Shown here piece after piece: positions 35,784-46,141 of a stretch of DNA of 62,292 nt. Origin of the DNA: Acetatifactor sp. (lineage in GTDB: Bacteria > Bacillota > Clostridia > Lachnospirales > Lachnospiraceae). A program made the position numbers and the translations under genes. The stretch is taken from NCBI GenBank assembly GCA_024693365.1, contig JAILLF010000029.1:1-62292 (forward strand), given 5' to 3'. The notes beneath the pieces are model-generated. The model was not told where the DNA came from. It ran no database searches and saw nothing but the letters and a program-made list of their open reading frames with translations. How positions within the stretch are numbered: position 1 is the stretch's first letter; each line of letters begins with the position of its first letter.

Positions 35784-36570
35784 CATTGCAAGCGGAAGCA
35801 GCGGAAATTGTACTTACGTGGGATCAGATTGCACGCACCTTTTGATCGACGTGGGGATCAGCGGAAAGCGTGCGGAGAGTGGCCTGAATACGCTGGGACT
35901 TAGCGGAAGGGACGTGGATGGGATCCTGATCACGCATGAGCATGCGGATCACATTGCGGGGCTTGGCGTTCTGGCCCGGAAGTATGAGATCCCGATTTAC
36001 GCGACAAAGGGTACCATTTCAGCCATCACTAAGATGAAACAGGTGGGGGAGATCGCTCCGGATCTGTTTTATGAAATCAGGGAGGATCAAAAGTTTACCA
36101 TCAAGGATCTCACCGTGAACCCGATGAAGATCTCCCATGACGCAGCGCAGCCCGTTGCATACCGCATTTCCTACGGGAGCAAAAAGGTTGGCGTATGCAC
36201 GGACCTGGGTGTTTTTAACGAGTATACCGTGGATTGCCTCAAGGGCATGGATGCCGTTTTGATCGAAGCAAATCACGACGTGAACATGTTGCAGGTAGGG
36301 CCTTATCCCTATTACTTAAAACAAAGAATCTTGGGTGACCGGGGACATCTCTCAAATGAGAATTCCGGGAGACTCCTGAGTAAAATCTTACATGACGGTT
36401 TGAAGGAGATCGAGCTGGGTCACCTTAGCAAGGAAAATAACCTTCCGGAGCTTGCATACGAAGCAGTCCGCATGGAGATCAACATGGGTGACACGCCATA
36501 TAAGGCATCAGATTTTAAGCTTTCCGTGGCGAAGAGGGACGACGTTTCCAGGGTGATCGAAATTGCGTGA
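35770..36570 (+). CDS. Metallo-beta-lactamase-fold hydrolase, WalJ/YycJ-like
   Basis: 266 residues. The metal-binding motif HxHxDH is intact (ILITHEHADHIAGL, about residues 55-68), with further His at about 120 and Asp in GVCTDLGVFN. The compact fold and the start MRLCSIASGSSGNCTYV match the WalJ/YycJ family, which acts as an exonuclease-like enzyme linked to cell-wall control and DNA repair in Firmicutes. The usual walRK neighbours are absent here. The start ATG at 35770 lies inside the end of the preceding gene and has GGACGAAG before it. Confidence 0.85.
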   Translation: MRLCSIASGSSGNCTYVGSDCTHLLIDVGISGKRAESGLNTLGLSGRDVDGILITHEHADHIAGLGVLARKYEIPIYATKGTISAITKMKQVGEIAPDLFYEIREDQKFTIKDLTVNPMKISHDAAQPVAYRISYGSKKVGVCTDLGVFNEYTVDCLKGMDAVLIEANHDVNMLQVGPYPYYLKQRILGDRGHLSNENSGRLLSKILHDGLKEIELGHLSKENNLPELAYEAVRMEINMGDTPYKASDFKLSVAKRDDVSRVIEIA

Positions 36571-36728
36571 CAAGATCACGTCAGCTGCTGCGGTATCATG
36601 TCCCGGTTGCTTTCCACTGAGGGCAAGGCTGAAAAAAATATGGTGATACGTCGATATAATAATATAAACTATTTTTGAAAAGATTAGTAAAAAGACGATT
36701 AAATAAGGCTGAGAAAGGAAAACTGGTT

Positions 36729-38420
36729 ATGGAGCAAACAATTTCGAAGGATCAAAAAAAGCAAGCTGTCGAATGGCTGATTTTTGCCTTTTATGCCGTC
36801 TCCTTAATCGTGATCAGTTGTTTTCACGAGCCCTGGTATGACGAGGCAGAAGCGTGGCAGATGGCGCGCGGAGCAAGTATTCATGACCTTTTGTTTTACA
36901 TACCCCACTATGAGGGGCATCCCTCCCTGTGGTATCTGATTTTGGCAATCCCTGCAAAACTGGGCGTGCCTTATGAGATCGGTCTAAAATCCGTAGCCGT
37001 AACGGCTGCGCTTATCTATGGTTGGCTCATCTTGTTTTGTTCACCCTTTCCGAAATGGATCCGTTACGTTCTGCCCTTTCAGTATTTCCTGTTTTATCAA
37101 TACGGCGTAATCTCCAGACCTTACGGCCTGAGCGTTCTTTGTTTTTTCCTGATGGCAATGGCTTTCAAAAACCGGAACGAAAAGCCTTTTCGGTTTCTGA
37201 TCCCAATGGCGTTTTTGTGTGCCTTGAGCGGCTATGGCATTGTTCTTGCCGGCGGCATCTGCATCGCCTGGGTATGGGATATTTGCAGGGAAAAGGAGTG
37301 GAAGCTTTTTAGTTCAAAGTTTTGGCTGGACAAGCGGATCGCCGGATTATTCCTTTTACTGGTCGTTGCGGTTTTGATTATTCTACAGATTCTGCCAAAG
37401 CCTGATACCTATGCAACGTCGCAGGCGGCTTCCAACTCCATTCTGAAGAGGCTGATCTACACCATCTTTATGATGCTTCCGGACAGTACCGTGATCACGG
37501 TGCTTGAGGGTGCAGCTTTTCTAAACAGGGCTAACATAGCCATTTCCATTATGTTGGTCGGGATTGTCGTCGGCGCTGGTTACCTTATTTTCCTGTATGC
37601 CGCTTCTTCCAAAAAGACTTTGCATTATCTTGTGATCCCATATGCATTGTTTACCGTATTTGCTGCATGCGTGTACTTTTGCGCGCATCACATGGGAATG
37701 CTTTTGGCGTTTGTGATTTTCTGGTTGTGGATCGCATTTGAAGATGAGGATCGCTTTGCGGCATGGAAGAAGATGACGGCAAAGATTACCGTGCAGGAGC
37801 ATGATCGCAAGACCCTTCAGCTTGCAGGAAAGTTTGCGCTTGGAATCGTTATGCTGATGCCGGTTTACTGGACGGTTGGAGCTTCCTTTTTGGAGATCAC
37901 GACGCAGTATTATTATGGGCGTGACATGGCGAAGTTCTTAAAGGATACGGGACTTTATCAATTAAAAGTAATAGCTGAGTATGATATTTCCGTTCCACTA
38001 GAGGTTTTGGATAAAGATTATGATATTCTGGATTATGTTAATACGGAAATAGTGGCCAGACCAGTTGCGGTACTTCCATATTTTGAACACAATTTCTGTA
38101 GAAACCTGAATAATGGAAATGATAATGAAGGCTATGTATTACATATTATACCGACAAGGGAAGAAAATTTAAAGGCTTTGGCTTCTTGGCGTAAAATTGG
38201 ATTACCTGAGGTCATTATTCACGATACGAATTTAAAATTGATTTTTGGAGACCGTGTGAATCCATCTGACTATGTGGCCGTATATCAATATGCTCCCTAT
38301 GCAAATATTTGGAAAGCATTTCCGTCAAAGAGAAACATTGGAAATCAGGGATTTATTTATGTAAGAAGAGATTTGCTGGAGAAGTATGGATTGATTCCGC
38401 TCCAAATAGGCGTAAAGTAA
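36729..38420 (+). CDS. GT-C-type membrane glycosyltransferase-like protein (paralog 1)
   Basis: 563 residues, about ten to twelve membrane helices and a soluble C-terminal part of about 150 residues. The first external loop has the motif [12 protein letters not shown] with the acidic pair expected of GT-C enzymes that use lipid-linked sugars, and then YEGHPSLWY. It is a clear paralog of 40089-41774. GAAAGGAAAA precedes the ATG at 36729. Base composition changes within the gene: from about 37950 the sequence turns visibly more A/T-rich. Sugar donor and acceptor are unknown. Confidence 0.7.
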   Translation: MEQTISKDQKKQAVEWLIFAFYAVSLIVISCFHEPWYDEAEAWQMARGASIHDLLFYIPHYEGHPSLWYLILAIPAKLGVPYEIGLKSVAVTAALIYGWLILFCSPFPKWIRYVLPFQYFLFYQYGVISRPYGLSVLCFFLMAMAFKNRNEKPFRFLIPMAFLCALSGYGIVLAGGICIAWVWDICREKEWKLFSSKFWLDKRIAGLFLLLVVAVLIILQILPKPDTYATSQAASNSILKRLIYTIFMMLPDSTVITVLEGAAFLNRANIAISIMLVGIVVGAGYLIFLYAASSKKTLHYLVIPYALFTVFAACVYFCAHHMGMLLAFVIFWLWIAFEDEDRFAAWKKMTAKITVQEHDRKTLQLAGKFALGIVMLMPVYWTVGASFLEITTQYYYGRDMAKFLKDTGLYQLKVIAEYDISVPLEVLDKDYDILDYVNTEIVARPVAVLPYFEHNFCRNLNNGNDNEGYVLHIIPTREENLKALASWRKIGLPEVIIHDTNLKLIFGDRVNPSDYVAVYQYAPYANIWKAFPSKRNIGNQGFIYVRRDLLEKYGLIPLQIGVK

Positions 38421-38457
38421 TAATTTAATTGAGTGTTTGAAGAAAGGAAACGGAAAT

Positions 38458-40062
38458 ATGAAGAAGATAGTGATCATCGGTGCCGGTCCGGCCGGAATAA
38501 CTGCAGCATACGAATTATTGAGAGACCCTGATCAATATGAAATTGTGATCTTGGAAGCTTCCGACAAGGTTGGCGGTATTTCAAGAACGGTTCGTCATGG
38601 TCAAAACCGTATTGACATTGGCGGTCACAGATTCTTTTCCAAGGATGACCGCGTGATGGAGTGGTGGCAGGAAATCCTGAAATACCAAGGTGCGCCTTCC
38701 AAGGATGACAAGATTCTCGGCAGGGAGTCCAGGCTTGTAGAAGGAGGACCGGATCCGGAGCAGACGGATGACGTATTTTTGATCCGTCACCGCGTAAGCC
38801 GCATTTATTACAAAGGAAAGTTCTTTGATTATCCCATCAGCATGAAGCCTCAGACCTTCATCAATATGGGATTCTTTACCAGCATGAAGGCTGGTTTTTC
38901 CTACCTTGGAAGCTGCATGCATAAGCTTCCGGAGACTTCGCTTGAGAATTTCTATATTAACCGATTTGGCAAAAAGCTGTATTCCATGTTCTTTGAGGGC
39001 TATACGGAAAAGCTTTGGGGCCGTCATCCGCGCGTGATCTCCGCTGACTGGGGCGCACAACGCGTAAAGGGACTTTCCATCTGGGCACTGGTGAAAAACG
39101 TGTTTGGAAAACTGCTGCCGGGGAAAAAGGAAGTAGAAACGTCTTTGATCGAGGAGTTCTATTATCCCAAGCATGGTCCGGGACAGCTCTGGGAAAAAGC
39201 GCTTTCCATGGCGCAGGAGAAGGGTGCGAAGGTTGTCTTTGGAGCCAAGGTTAGCGGACTTACCCTGACGGCTGACGGACGCATTTCAGCCGTTAAGTGT
39301 GAAGACGGAACCGTTTATGAGGCGGATGAAGTCATCTCCAGCATGCCTGTCAAGGAACTCATTGCTGCCATGCAGAAGGATTCTTTGGCAGGTCAGACAA
39401 TCGATTCGACGGAAAATGGTGCTACAGATGACTCGGTAAACGTTCCGGCTGAGATTGCAAGGATCGCAAATGGTCTTCCTTATCGTGATTTTGTCACGGT
39501 CGGACTTTTGGTTGACCGTCTTGCGCTGAAGAACGGAACGAAGATCAAAACCCTTGGAAACATTGTTCCCGACTGCTGGATTTACGTACAGGATACGGGC
39601 GTAAAGCTTGGACGCATTCAGATCTTTAACAACTGGTCACCATATATGTTGGCGGATCCGGAGCATTCCGTTTGGATCGGTCTGGAATACTTCTGCGACG
39701 AGGGCGATGATTTCTGGAACATGACGGAGGAAGAGTGCGTCAAGATGGCGACGGCAGAGCTTCGGAAGATTGGCGTCATTGACGAAAACGTAAAGATTCT
39801 TGAGACATGCCGTGAGAGAGTACAGAAGGCATATCCTGCTTACTTTGACACTTATTCCGAGATCGACCAGCTGACGGGTTGGCTGAATGGCATTCAGAAC
39901 CTTTGCTGCGTAGGCCGGAACGGTCAGCACCGCTATAACAACATGGATCATTCCATGGTGACCGCATTTGTTGCGGCAGACATAATCCGCGACAAGGGAA
40001 AGAAGGAAGACCTCTGGGCGGTGAACACCGAGAAATCTTATCATGAAGAGAAAAAGAACTAG
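38458..40062 (+). CDS. FAD-dependent oxidoreductase, UDP-galactopyranose mutase-like
   Basis: 534 residues. The N-terminal dinucleotide-binding loop is [14 protein letters not shown] (residues 8-21), followed by [15 protein letters not shown] and DIGGHRFF, typical of the protoporphyrinogen-oxidase/UGM superfamily. [10 protein letters not shown] and the C-terminal [15 protein letters not shown] segment (FAD ribityl contact) are conserved in a family usually placed in polysaccharide gene clusters and annotated as UDP-galactopyranose mutase-like. It probably modifies a sugar nucleotide for the surrounding glycosyltransferases. The ATG at 38458 follows GAAAGGAAACGG; an in-frame TTG lies upstream at 38437. 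It sits between the two GT-C paralogs. Confidence 0.75.
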   Translation: MKKIVIIGAGPAGITAAYELLRDPDQYEIVILEASDKVGGISRTVRHGQNRIDIGGHRFFSKDDRVMEWWQEILKYQGAPSKDDKILGRESRLVEGGPDPEQTDDVFLIRHRVSRIYYKGKFFDYPISMKPQTFINMGFFTSMKAGFSYLGSCMHKLPETSLENFYINRFGKKLYSMFFEGYTEKLWGRHPRVISADWGAQRVKGLSIWALVKNVFGKLLPGKKEVETSLIEEFYYPKHGPGQLWEKALSMAQEKGAKVVFGAKVSGLTLTADGRISAVKCEDGTVYEADEVISSMPVKELIAAMQKDSLAGQTIDSTENGATDDSVNVPAEIARIANGLPYRDFVTVGLLVDRLALKNGTKIKTLGNIVPDCWIYVQDTGVKLGRIQIFNNWSPYMLADPEHSVWIGLEYFCDEGDDFWNMTEEECVKMATAELRKIGVIDENVKILETCRERVQKAYPAYFDTYSEIDQLTGWLNGIQNLCCVGRNGQHRYNNMDHSMVTAFVAADIIRDKGKKEDLWAVNTEKSYHEEKKN

Positions 40063-40088
40063 ATTAACCATGCAAGAAGGATATGAGT

Positions 40089-41774
40089 ATGAATAAAATA
40101 ATCGGCTTTAAGGAAAAGAAAATAGAATGTATTGTTTTTTCTTTTTTCGCGATTTCGCTTGCCGTGGTAAGTTTTTTTCATGAGCCTTGGTTTGATGAAG
40201 CCGAGGCATGGCAGATCGCCAGATGTGCCAGTTTAAAGCAAATTCTGTTTGAAATTCCGCATTATGAAGGTCATCCGGCTCTTTGGCATTTGATTTTGCT
40301 CATTCCTGCAAAATTAGGGCTCCCTTATGAATTAAGTCTTGGAGCTATCATTTACGTCGCCATTTTTGTCACTGGGTGGCTAATTTTGTTTCGTTCGCCT
40401 TTCCCGCTGGTGGTCCGTTGTCTGTTGCCTTTTCACTATTTTATTTTTTACCAAAATGGCGTAGTATCTAGGCCATATGGTTACATGACACTCGCATTTA
40501 TGCTTATGGCACATTTTTTTAAAAACAGAAAGGAACATCCATGGAGACTGATGTTCTCTATGGCTTTTCTTTGCATGCTAAGTGGTTATGGAATTGTACT
40601 GGCAGGAGGAGTGGCACTTGCCTGGACAATGGAAATCTGTATGGAAAAGCAGTGGAAGCTTGGCAAAGTGTCATTTTGGAAGGATAAACGCATTTATTCC
40701 CTGACAGTACTTTTGGCGGTAGCGGTTTTGTTGATGATTCAGATCATGCCACGGGAGAATACCTTTGCTTTTTCCATAGACCAAGTAAATCCGGTTTGGC
40801 TCAGCATGCTTTATTCCTTCTTGGCAATGGTACCGGATGCTTTTTGCTTGAATATTTTGTCTTGTGAAGACATGCCAAGATTTTCGCCTCTGAATTCTTC
40901 GCAGTTTTATATTGCACTCATCTTGGGCATGCTCTTTTTAATAATTGTATGGCTTTTTGCAACCAAAAAGAATCGCAGTTTTTTCTTCATTCCCTATTTC
41001 CTCTTTGCAGTTTTTACCGGCGTAGTATATTTCTCGGCTCATCACATGGGAATTATGGTCGCATTTGTTATTTTCTGGTTTTGGATCGCATTTGAGGATA
41101 ATGAAAGAGGAGAGTTGTTGGCTCGGGTATTTGGAAAACTTAAGCTTTCGGAGCAGGATGCGGAGACTCTAAGGAAATTTGCAGTTTTTATTTGCCTGAT
41201 ACCACTTATTGTGCCTGTTACTTGGACCGTTGTGGCATCCGTGAATGACATTAGGTATGATTATTTTAACGCAAGAGGAATAACAAAGTTTATCAAGGAA
41301 CATCATATGGAAAACGCAACGTTTCTTGTGGAATGGGGCGAGGTGACTGATGAGAACTGGTCTGATGACGAGTATTTTGAGAAGGTGAATGCATATGGCT
41401 TGGACGTTTCGGTTGATCCCGTGGCGGTGATGCCATATTTTGATCATAATTTTTGTATAAATTTAAACGGCGGGCGGGATGACGTTGCATATGCCACGCA
41501 TCGTTTTGCAACTGCGGAAGAGAGTAAAGAGGTATTTCAGCAACTAAAGGAGCAGGGTGCACCTGATTTTGTCGTTGGACTGATTGATCTTGACAGGATC
41601 TACGGGGATGAAATAACCATGAAAGACTATGTCCCGGTATATAAAATATCACCCAGATATATCAGTATCTGGAAGGTTTTCAGAACTTTTGGAGATTCCT
41701 TTAAGACACGATATATTTATGCCAGAAAGGACTTATTAGTCCAATATGGATTGCAAAATATTCTGGGAAACTAA
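40089..41774 (+). CDS. GT-C-type membrane glycosyltransferase-like protein (paralog 2)
   Basis: 561 residues. Its pattern is the same as the gene at 36729: motif HEPWFDEAEAWQ near the start, YEGHPALWH, then a polytopic core and a soluble end with PYFDHNFC and YARKDLLVQYGL (paralog 1: PYFEHNFC and [11 protein letters not shown]). AGAAGG is 8 bases before the ATG at 40089; the ATG at 40083 is too close to it. The two copies have clearly diverged, so they probably act on different substrates or positions of one glycan. Confidence 0.7.
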   Translation: MNKIIGFKEKKIECIVFSFFAISLAVVSFFHEPWFDEAEAWQIARCASLKQILFEIPHYEGHPALWHLILLIPAKLGLPYELSLGAIIYVAIFVTGWLILFRSPFPLVVRCLLPFHYFIFYQNGVVSRPYGYMTLAFMLMAHFFKNRKEHPWRLMFSMAFLCMLSGYGIVLAGGVALAWTMEICMEKQWKLGKVSFWKDKRIYSLTVLLAVAVLLMIQIMPRENTFAFSIDQVNPVWLSMLYSFLAMVPDAFCLNILSCEDMPRFSPLNSSQFYIALILGMLFLIIVWLFATKKNRSFFFIPYFLFAVFTGVVYFSAHHMGIMVAFVIFWFWIAFEDNERGELLARVFGKLKLSEQDAETLRKFAVFICLIPLIVPVTWTVVASVNDIRYDYFNARGITKFIKEHHMENATFLVEWGEVTDENWSDDEYFEKVNAYGLDVSVDPVAVMPYFDHNFCINLNGGRDDVAYATHRFATAEESKEVFQQLKEQGAPDFVVGLIDLDRIYGDEITMKDYVPVYKISPRYISIWKVFRTFGDSFKTRYIYARKDLLVQYGLQNILGN

Positions 41775-41796
41775 TTTTGGAGGGGATACTGACGGG

Positions 41797-43551
41797 ATGA
41801 AGAAAATATCGCAAAATGCTTTGGATATTCTGATAAAGACGATAGAATTTGTTCTTATACTTACTGTAATTCTTGATTGTAATTCCGTATATAGACTTCG
41901 TTGGGGCTGGAATTTTGAACCGCATCTCTTGGCGTTATGGGTAGCAAACGTATCAGCATATCTGTTGCTGGTTCTATGGATTATCAAAGATAAAACCAAT
42001 TTTGAATGCGTCAGGGACATGAAGGCGCTAATCTTAATTTCTTTTTTGATGATTACGGAATATAATGCATTTTTTGTACAGAAGCTAGATTCAGGATTTG
42101 TAGGTTATTTCTTTTTCTTTGTCACGGCGATGGTTCTTCTGTATCAGGTTTACCGGAAAAACGGGAAACCGTTTCATCTTTTGTTTTTAATGGAATACGT
42201 CATTCTGTTTATTGCGATCGTTTCCGTTATTCTTTGGATCGGTTCCAGCATATTGGAATTATGGGGCCGAAACTCTGACCTAAAGGTTTTTTGGGGAGGC
42301 ATTTATTTTGATGCAAATTACTTAAATATATGTATCAGGAGATGGGTTTTTGACGGGGACTTAACCAAGAATCTGGGAATATTTGTCGAGCCCCCCATGT
42401 TTGGGTTGTTTTTGGGATTTGGGTTGTATACGGAGTTATTCTTAAAGAAAAAGAGTAACGTTGCCATTGTTGTCTCTTTTCTGATCGCATTGATATCCTG
42501 CAGAGCGATTTTGGCAATTATGCTGGCGCTTTTGGCAGTAGTGTTTTTGTTTGCCGAACTTATTTGGCATAAAAAGTTTGCGAAGATATTGATTCCCGTA
42601 ATGGCAGTTTTAGGATGCATTGCAGTTGCCGGATTGTTTATCTATAAGATGAAAACCGGATGGGGAAGCCTCGCTACGCACATAGATGATTTTAAGGCGG
42701 CTCTTCAGTGTTGGCTGCATTATCCAATTTGGGGATGTGGCTATGATCGTGAAATGCCAATCCAGGAATTTATGAGCGACTTTAGATCTAATAATTTGGG
42801 ACTGAGCAATTCGGCAGCCGTAGTTTTGGCTGAGGGCGGAATTGTCTTATTTGCATTTTACTTTTTACCTTTTCTGTTCATGATGCTTGCATTTTTTAAG
42901 AAAAACAGAAAGTTTGCTTTTTGGGGCGCGGGAATGTTCCTCTTTTGGGTTGTCGTGATTTTTCATACAAGACTCTTTATTTTCTTCCTGTTGGCATTGG
43001 GATACTCTATGGTCAAGTTTAAGGTGCGACTGTTAAACGTGAAAGAGAATGAAAAACGGGTGGAAGCGGGAATAACGTATTTTGATGAAAATCAATCAGA
43101 AGAAAAAGGGTATTTTAGCAAAACGTTTCTTGACTTACCCGTTGGCTTTATCTTCATTATGACCATGATTTTGGTTGGATCAGCCGTATATGGATTAATT
43201 AGTTTTAAGGATTTTAACGTTCAGAATTTGATTTCGTCGATCCTTATTTTGCTGGCGGAAGCGCTCCTCCTGTTTTGGAACCTAAAGAAAAAATCACTGT
43301 CAAAACTTGTAAATAGTATATGCCAGATCGGCATATGGCTTTTCTATATGCTTGTTGGACAACCTTACAGGGTGCTGGATAGTTTTTACACGGTGACGAA
43401 ATTACACATTCAGGATTGTTGGTGGAAGTTTATTGTCGTTGTGATCGGGTTGTATTTTATCGGGGTACTGTTTGATATCTGCTTAATACAGAGAAAAAAT
43501 AACATGAATCATATAGAGAAAAAGATTTATGAAAAACGGACTATTAAATAA
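41797..43551 (+). CDS. O-antigen polymerase/ligase-like membrane protein
   Basis: 584 residues with about twelve to fourteen membrane helices and a long extracytoplasmic loop. The region with KAALQCWLHYPIWGCGYDRE ... SNNLGLSNSAAVVLAEGGIV is like the active loop of Wzy/WaaL-type polymerases and ligases, which carry a similar H/R-P-x-x-G-x-G segment. It likely polymerises or transfers lipid-linked repeat units. The ATG at 41797 follows GGAGGGG; a longer frame from 41746 would overlap the upstream gene and is less likely. The 3' end overlaps the next gene by 23 bases. Confidence 0.7.
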   Translation: MKKISQNALDILIKTIEFVLILTVILDCNSVYRLRWGWNFEPHLLALWVANVSAYLLLVLWIIKDKTNFECVRDMKALILISFLMITEYNAFFVQKLDSGFVGYFFFFVTAMVLLYQVYRKNGKPFHLLFLMEYVILFIAIVSVILWIGSSILELWGRNSDLKVFWGGIYFDANYLNICIRRWVFDGDLTKNLGIFVEPPMFGLFLGFGLYTELFLKKKSNVAIVVSFLIALISCRAILAIMLALLAVVFLFAELIWHKKFAKILIPVMAVLGCIAVAGLFIYKMKTGWGSLATHIDDFKAALQCWLHYPIWGCGYDREMPIQEFMSDFRSNNLGLSNSAAVVLAEGGIVLFAFYFLPFLFMMLAFFKKNRKFAFWGAGMFLFWVVVIFHTRLFIFFLLALGYSMVKFKVRLLNVKENEKRVEAGITYFDENQSEEKGYFSKTFLDLPVGFIFIMTMILVGSAVYGLISFKDFNVQNLISSILILLAEALLLFWNLKKKSLSKLVNSICQIGIWLFYMLVGQPYRVLDSFYTVTKLHIQDCWWKFIVVVIGLYFIGVLFDICLIQRKNNMNHIEKKIYEKRTIK

Positions 43552-44122
43552 AATAAAGAAATATTGGTTGGAGCTAGTTTTTGGTTTCTTGATCTTAGAT
43601 ATGTTTTTTTGTGCCATCGGATTTTTACATAAAGAAATACCGATAGAATATCAAGGATTAAAGCAGGCGGCAATAACATGGGAAGACGAGAGCCTTTCCG
43701 CATATCTTGAAAAAATATGGAAAATTCCTAAGTGCACCATCATAATGACGGGCTCTGAGCTAAACAAGGAGTTGTTAGATGAAAAAGCTTTGGAAATACT
43801 TAAGAGCATGGCACTTAAATGTGATCAGACCGCATTAATCGATGAAAGCAAAAACTTACTAGAAGCACTTTGGATCAATGGAAAATTTGTTGACGGAGGG
43901 GTTTACGATCAAGCACCTTACCCATTTGGCAGTTACGTAAACCAGCATTATGTTTGCGTGGAACCTCAAGCTTTTGGCAGCGGGAAAATATATATTGATG
44001 ACTCTCTTTGCTCAAAGCAGTCTTCAGGATTAAACATAGTTGTAATGGATAACGAGAATCATTGTTTGTTAGATTCGGTGAATTATCAATACGTGAATGG
44101 CAAAATCATTATATCCCGCTAA
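43529..44122 (+). CDS. Membrane-anchored ILEI-like protein
   Basis: 197 residues. One N-terminal membrane helix (about 11-32), the rest outside the cytoplasm. The segment IYIDDSLCSKQSSGLNIVVMDN ... LLDSVNY near the C-terminus resembles the first half of the ILEI (interleukin-like EMT inducer / FAM3) fold. The segment SLSAYLEKI...TIIMTGSELNKELLDEKALEILKSMALK near the N-terminus resembles its second half, so the halves seem to be in swapped order. Such domains are carbohydrate-linked in animals. It overlaps the polymerase gene and precedes a DUF6020-like gene, so a role in the surface glycan is likely. Recognition is by eye only. Confidence 0.5.
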   Translation: MKNGLLNKIKKYWLELVFGFLILDMFFCAIGFLHKEIPIEYQGLKQAAITWEDESLSAYLEKIWKIPKCTIIMTGSELNKELLDEKALEILKSMALKCDQTALIDESKNLLEALWINGKFVDGGVYDQAPYPFGSYVNQHYVCVEPQAFGSGKIYIDDSLCSKQSSGLNIVVMDNENHCLLDSVNYQYVNGKIIISR

Positions 44123-44140
44123 CCTTAGGAAGCATAGAGC

Positions 44141-45742
44141 ATGAAAGATTTTTTTAAGAATGAAAAATGGCCTTTGTTGATTGCAATTATTCAATGGAGT
44201 CTTTGCATCATGTTTCGCCTTGACAGATTGTTTTTTTCTTATGATAAAGTCAATGGCATTCAAATCATGATCAAAGCGCTCTATTTTGTTTTCCTTATTA
44301 TGCTTTGGCTTTTCTTGTTTCACGTGGTGCGTCAGATTAGAAAAGGAAATGATGATTACAGGCGAGGGGCCATATACTTTGGAATATATTTTCCCGCCAC
44401 AATGGCGATCATGGTGTTTATTTGGCCGGGAACCTGGTTTTGGGATGACGTCATTACATTGCAGACAATCAGCACGTATCAATTGGATGCATGGCATCAT
44501 GTTTTGACCGGAGTATATCAAGCAATACTATTACAATTGTTACCGTTTCCCGCGGGAATGATTATTCTGCAGAATTTTATTATTTCCATATGTGTGGCCC
44601 GCGTGCTCATAAACTTGGAAAAATGTTTTTGGATCTGTAAATCGAAGAATCCCATTGTCTGGATTTTGAAGTTTTTGCCTTTTTTGCTTCCGCCTGTTTT
44701 GGCATATCAGTACTCGGGGTTTAGACTGGGAATTTATAGTTATCTTGAATTGTTATTTATTACCGAATTTGTGACGGTAGTCAGGAGAAAGAAGATTTGG
44801 AGCCTGAAGTACGGGCTTTTTATCAGTATCATTTGTATCTTGACTGCCGCATGGAGAACGGAATCGGTTTTTTATGTTCCGATAACATGCCTGGTTATTT
44901 TGTTGTTGGATAAGGCTTTGATTTCCACAAAGAAGAAAATAGGGTTTGTTTTATTGATTTTGTTCGGGTTTTCGTCATTGTTCCTGTGGCAAAAGCAAGC
45001 GTTGAAAAATGATGATTACGTACTGGTTTCCTTTGCCAATCCTTGTACGGAATTAGTAAGAATGTCAGATCCCATAGCTGATCATGAGGAATTAAAAAAA
45101 ATAGGTGTTATTTTTGATTTGGAAATAATACATCAAAATCCTAGTAAAACAGGTGAAAAAATGTTTTGGATCGAAGGCTTTGTAAAAAGCGGCTATTCAA
45201 AACAAGAATATAGAGATTTCCTAAAAGCAATTGCAATGTTAAGCTTAAAATATCCTAAGGTGTTTTGGGTGGAGCGATGGAATACGTTTTTAAGAAGCGT
45301 TGAGATTTCAGAAAAAACAAATACAAATCTGTATGACGCATTTGATGAATTTTTGCAAAACGAAATGATAAAACAGGCTAAGACAAAAAATTGGATTTCG
45401 TTTACGCCCATATTTGAAAAAGAGAGAAAAGCACTGATAAATATCTGGCGTGGTAAGAATTTCAAAGGCGTAATTTTGCCTCGATATATGAGAATCGTTT
45501 GGAATGCAGTAATTCCAATACTTTTGCTGTGTTATGCGTGGATGAAAACATTGCAAAAGAAGAAATTCCTTTTGTTTTTAGTCTTAAGTGCATTGATGAT
45601 TAAGCTGCCGGTAATTTTTTTGATGGAACCAGAAGGTTATTTTTTGTATTTCTTGTCGTTTTACTTGATTGGCTACGTATATGGGTGTTTTAAACTGATT
45701 TCAATAATTACTTGCAATATGAATCGGAATGTAGTTAAATAA
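44141..45742 (+). CDS. DUF6020-like polytopic membrane protein, possible GT-C enzyme
   Basis: 533 residues, about eleven membrane helices and a C-proximal soluble segment (about 300-430). The first external loop has IWPGTWFWDDVITLQTIS with two Asp next to aromatic residues, as in GT-C glycosyltransferases and the DUF6020 group. A helical AWRTESVFYVP segment follows. It is last in the A/T-rich glycan block and 18 bases after the ILEI-like gene. Exact activity is unknown; a mannosyl- or other glycosyltransferase role is inferred from topology and neighbours. Confidence 0.6.
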   Translation: MKDFFKNEKWPLLIAIIQWSLCIMFRLDRLFFSYDKVNGIQIMIKALYFVFLIMLWLFLFHVVRQIRKGNDDYRRGAIYFGIYFPATMAIMVFIWPGTWFWDDVITLQTISTYQLDAWHHVLTGVYQAILLQLLPFPAGMIILQNFIISICVARVLINLEKCFWICKSKNPIVWILKFLPFLLPPVLAYQYSGFRLGIYSYLELLFITEFVTVVRRKKIWSLKYGLFISIICILTAAWRTESVFYVPITCLVILLLDKALISTKKKIGFVLLILFGFSSLFLWQKQALKNDDYVLVSFANPCTELVRMSDPIADHEELKKIGVIFDLEIIHQNPSKTGEKMFWIEGFVKSGYSKQEYRDFLKAIAMLSLKYPKVFWVERWNTFLRSVEISEKTNTNLYDAFDEFLQNEMIKQAKTKNWISFTPIFEKERKALINIWRGKNFKGVILPRYMRIVWNAVIPILLLCYAWMKTLQKKKFLLFLVLSALMIKLPVIFLMEPEGYFLYFLSFYLIGYVYGCFKLISIITCNMNRNVVK

Positions 45743-45775
45743 AGAATACCAAGTCATTTTGAAAGGATAATTCAT

Positions 45776-46048
45776 ATGAAAAAGACAATCATTACCGTAG
45801 TTGGAAAGGATACCGTGGGTATCATTGCAAAGGTTTGCACTTATTTGGCGGAGAATGGGATCAACATTCAGGACATCTCCCAGACGATCGTGCAGGATTA
45901 TTTTACCATGATGATGATCGTGGACATGAACGGCTGCGTCAAGAGCTTTGGCGACGTGGCGGACGAATTGGAGGTGCTCGGCAAGGGCATGGGTCTTGTG
46001 ATCAAGTGTCAGAAGGAAGAGATTTTTGACCAGATGCACAGAATCTAA
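45776..46048 (+). CDS. ACT-domain protein (UPF0237-like)
   Basis: 90 residues, a single ACT domain: ITVVGKDTVGIIAKVCTYLAENGINIQDISQTI is the classic beta-alpha-beta start. ACT domains bind small ligands, often amino acids. GAAAGGATAATTC lies before the ATG. It is paired with the PFL/DUF711 gene downstream, an arrangement widespread in Firmicutes; the ligand is unknown. Confidence 0.9.
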   Translation: MKKTIITVVGKDTVGIIAKVCTYLAENGINIQDISQTIVQDYFTMMMIVDMNGCVKSFGDVADELEVLGKGMGLVIKCQKEEIFDQMHRI

Positions 46049-46141
46049 GGAAGAAGGCACGGAGTGGCGGGCGAAGGACTGGCGCTTTTAAACCTTAAAT
46101 GAGCATTCATAAAGCAGGAAAAGACGAGGATAAATGGTAAG

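Noticed and set aside
36600..36728. TATAAT at 36655-36660 as a promoter of the glycan locus
   Set aside because: No acceptable -35 at 16-18 bases; possible but not supported well enough to list.
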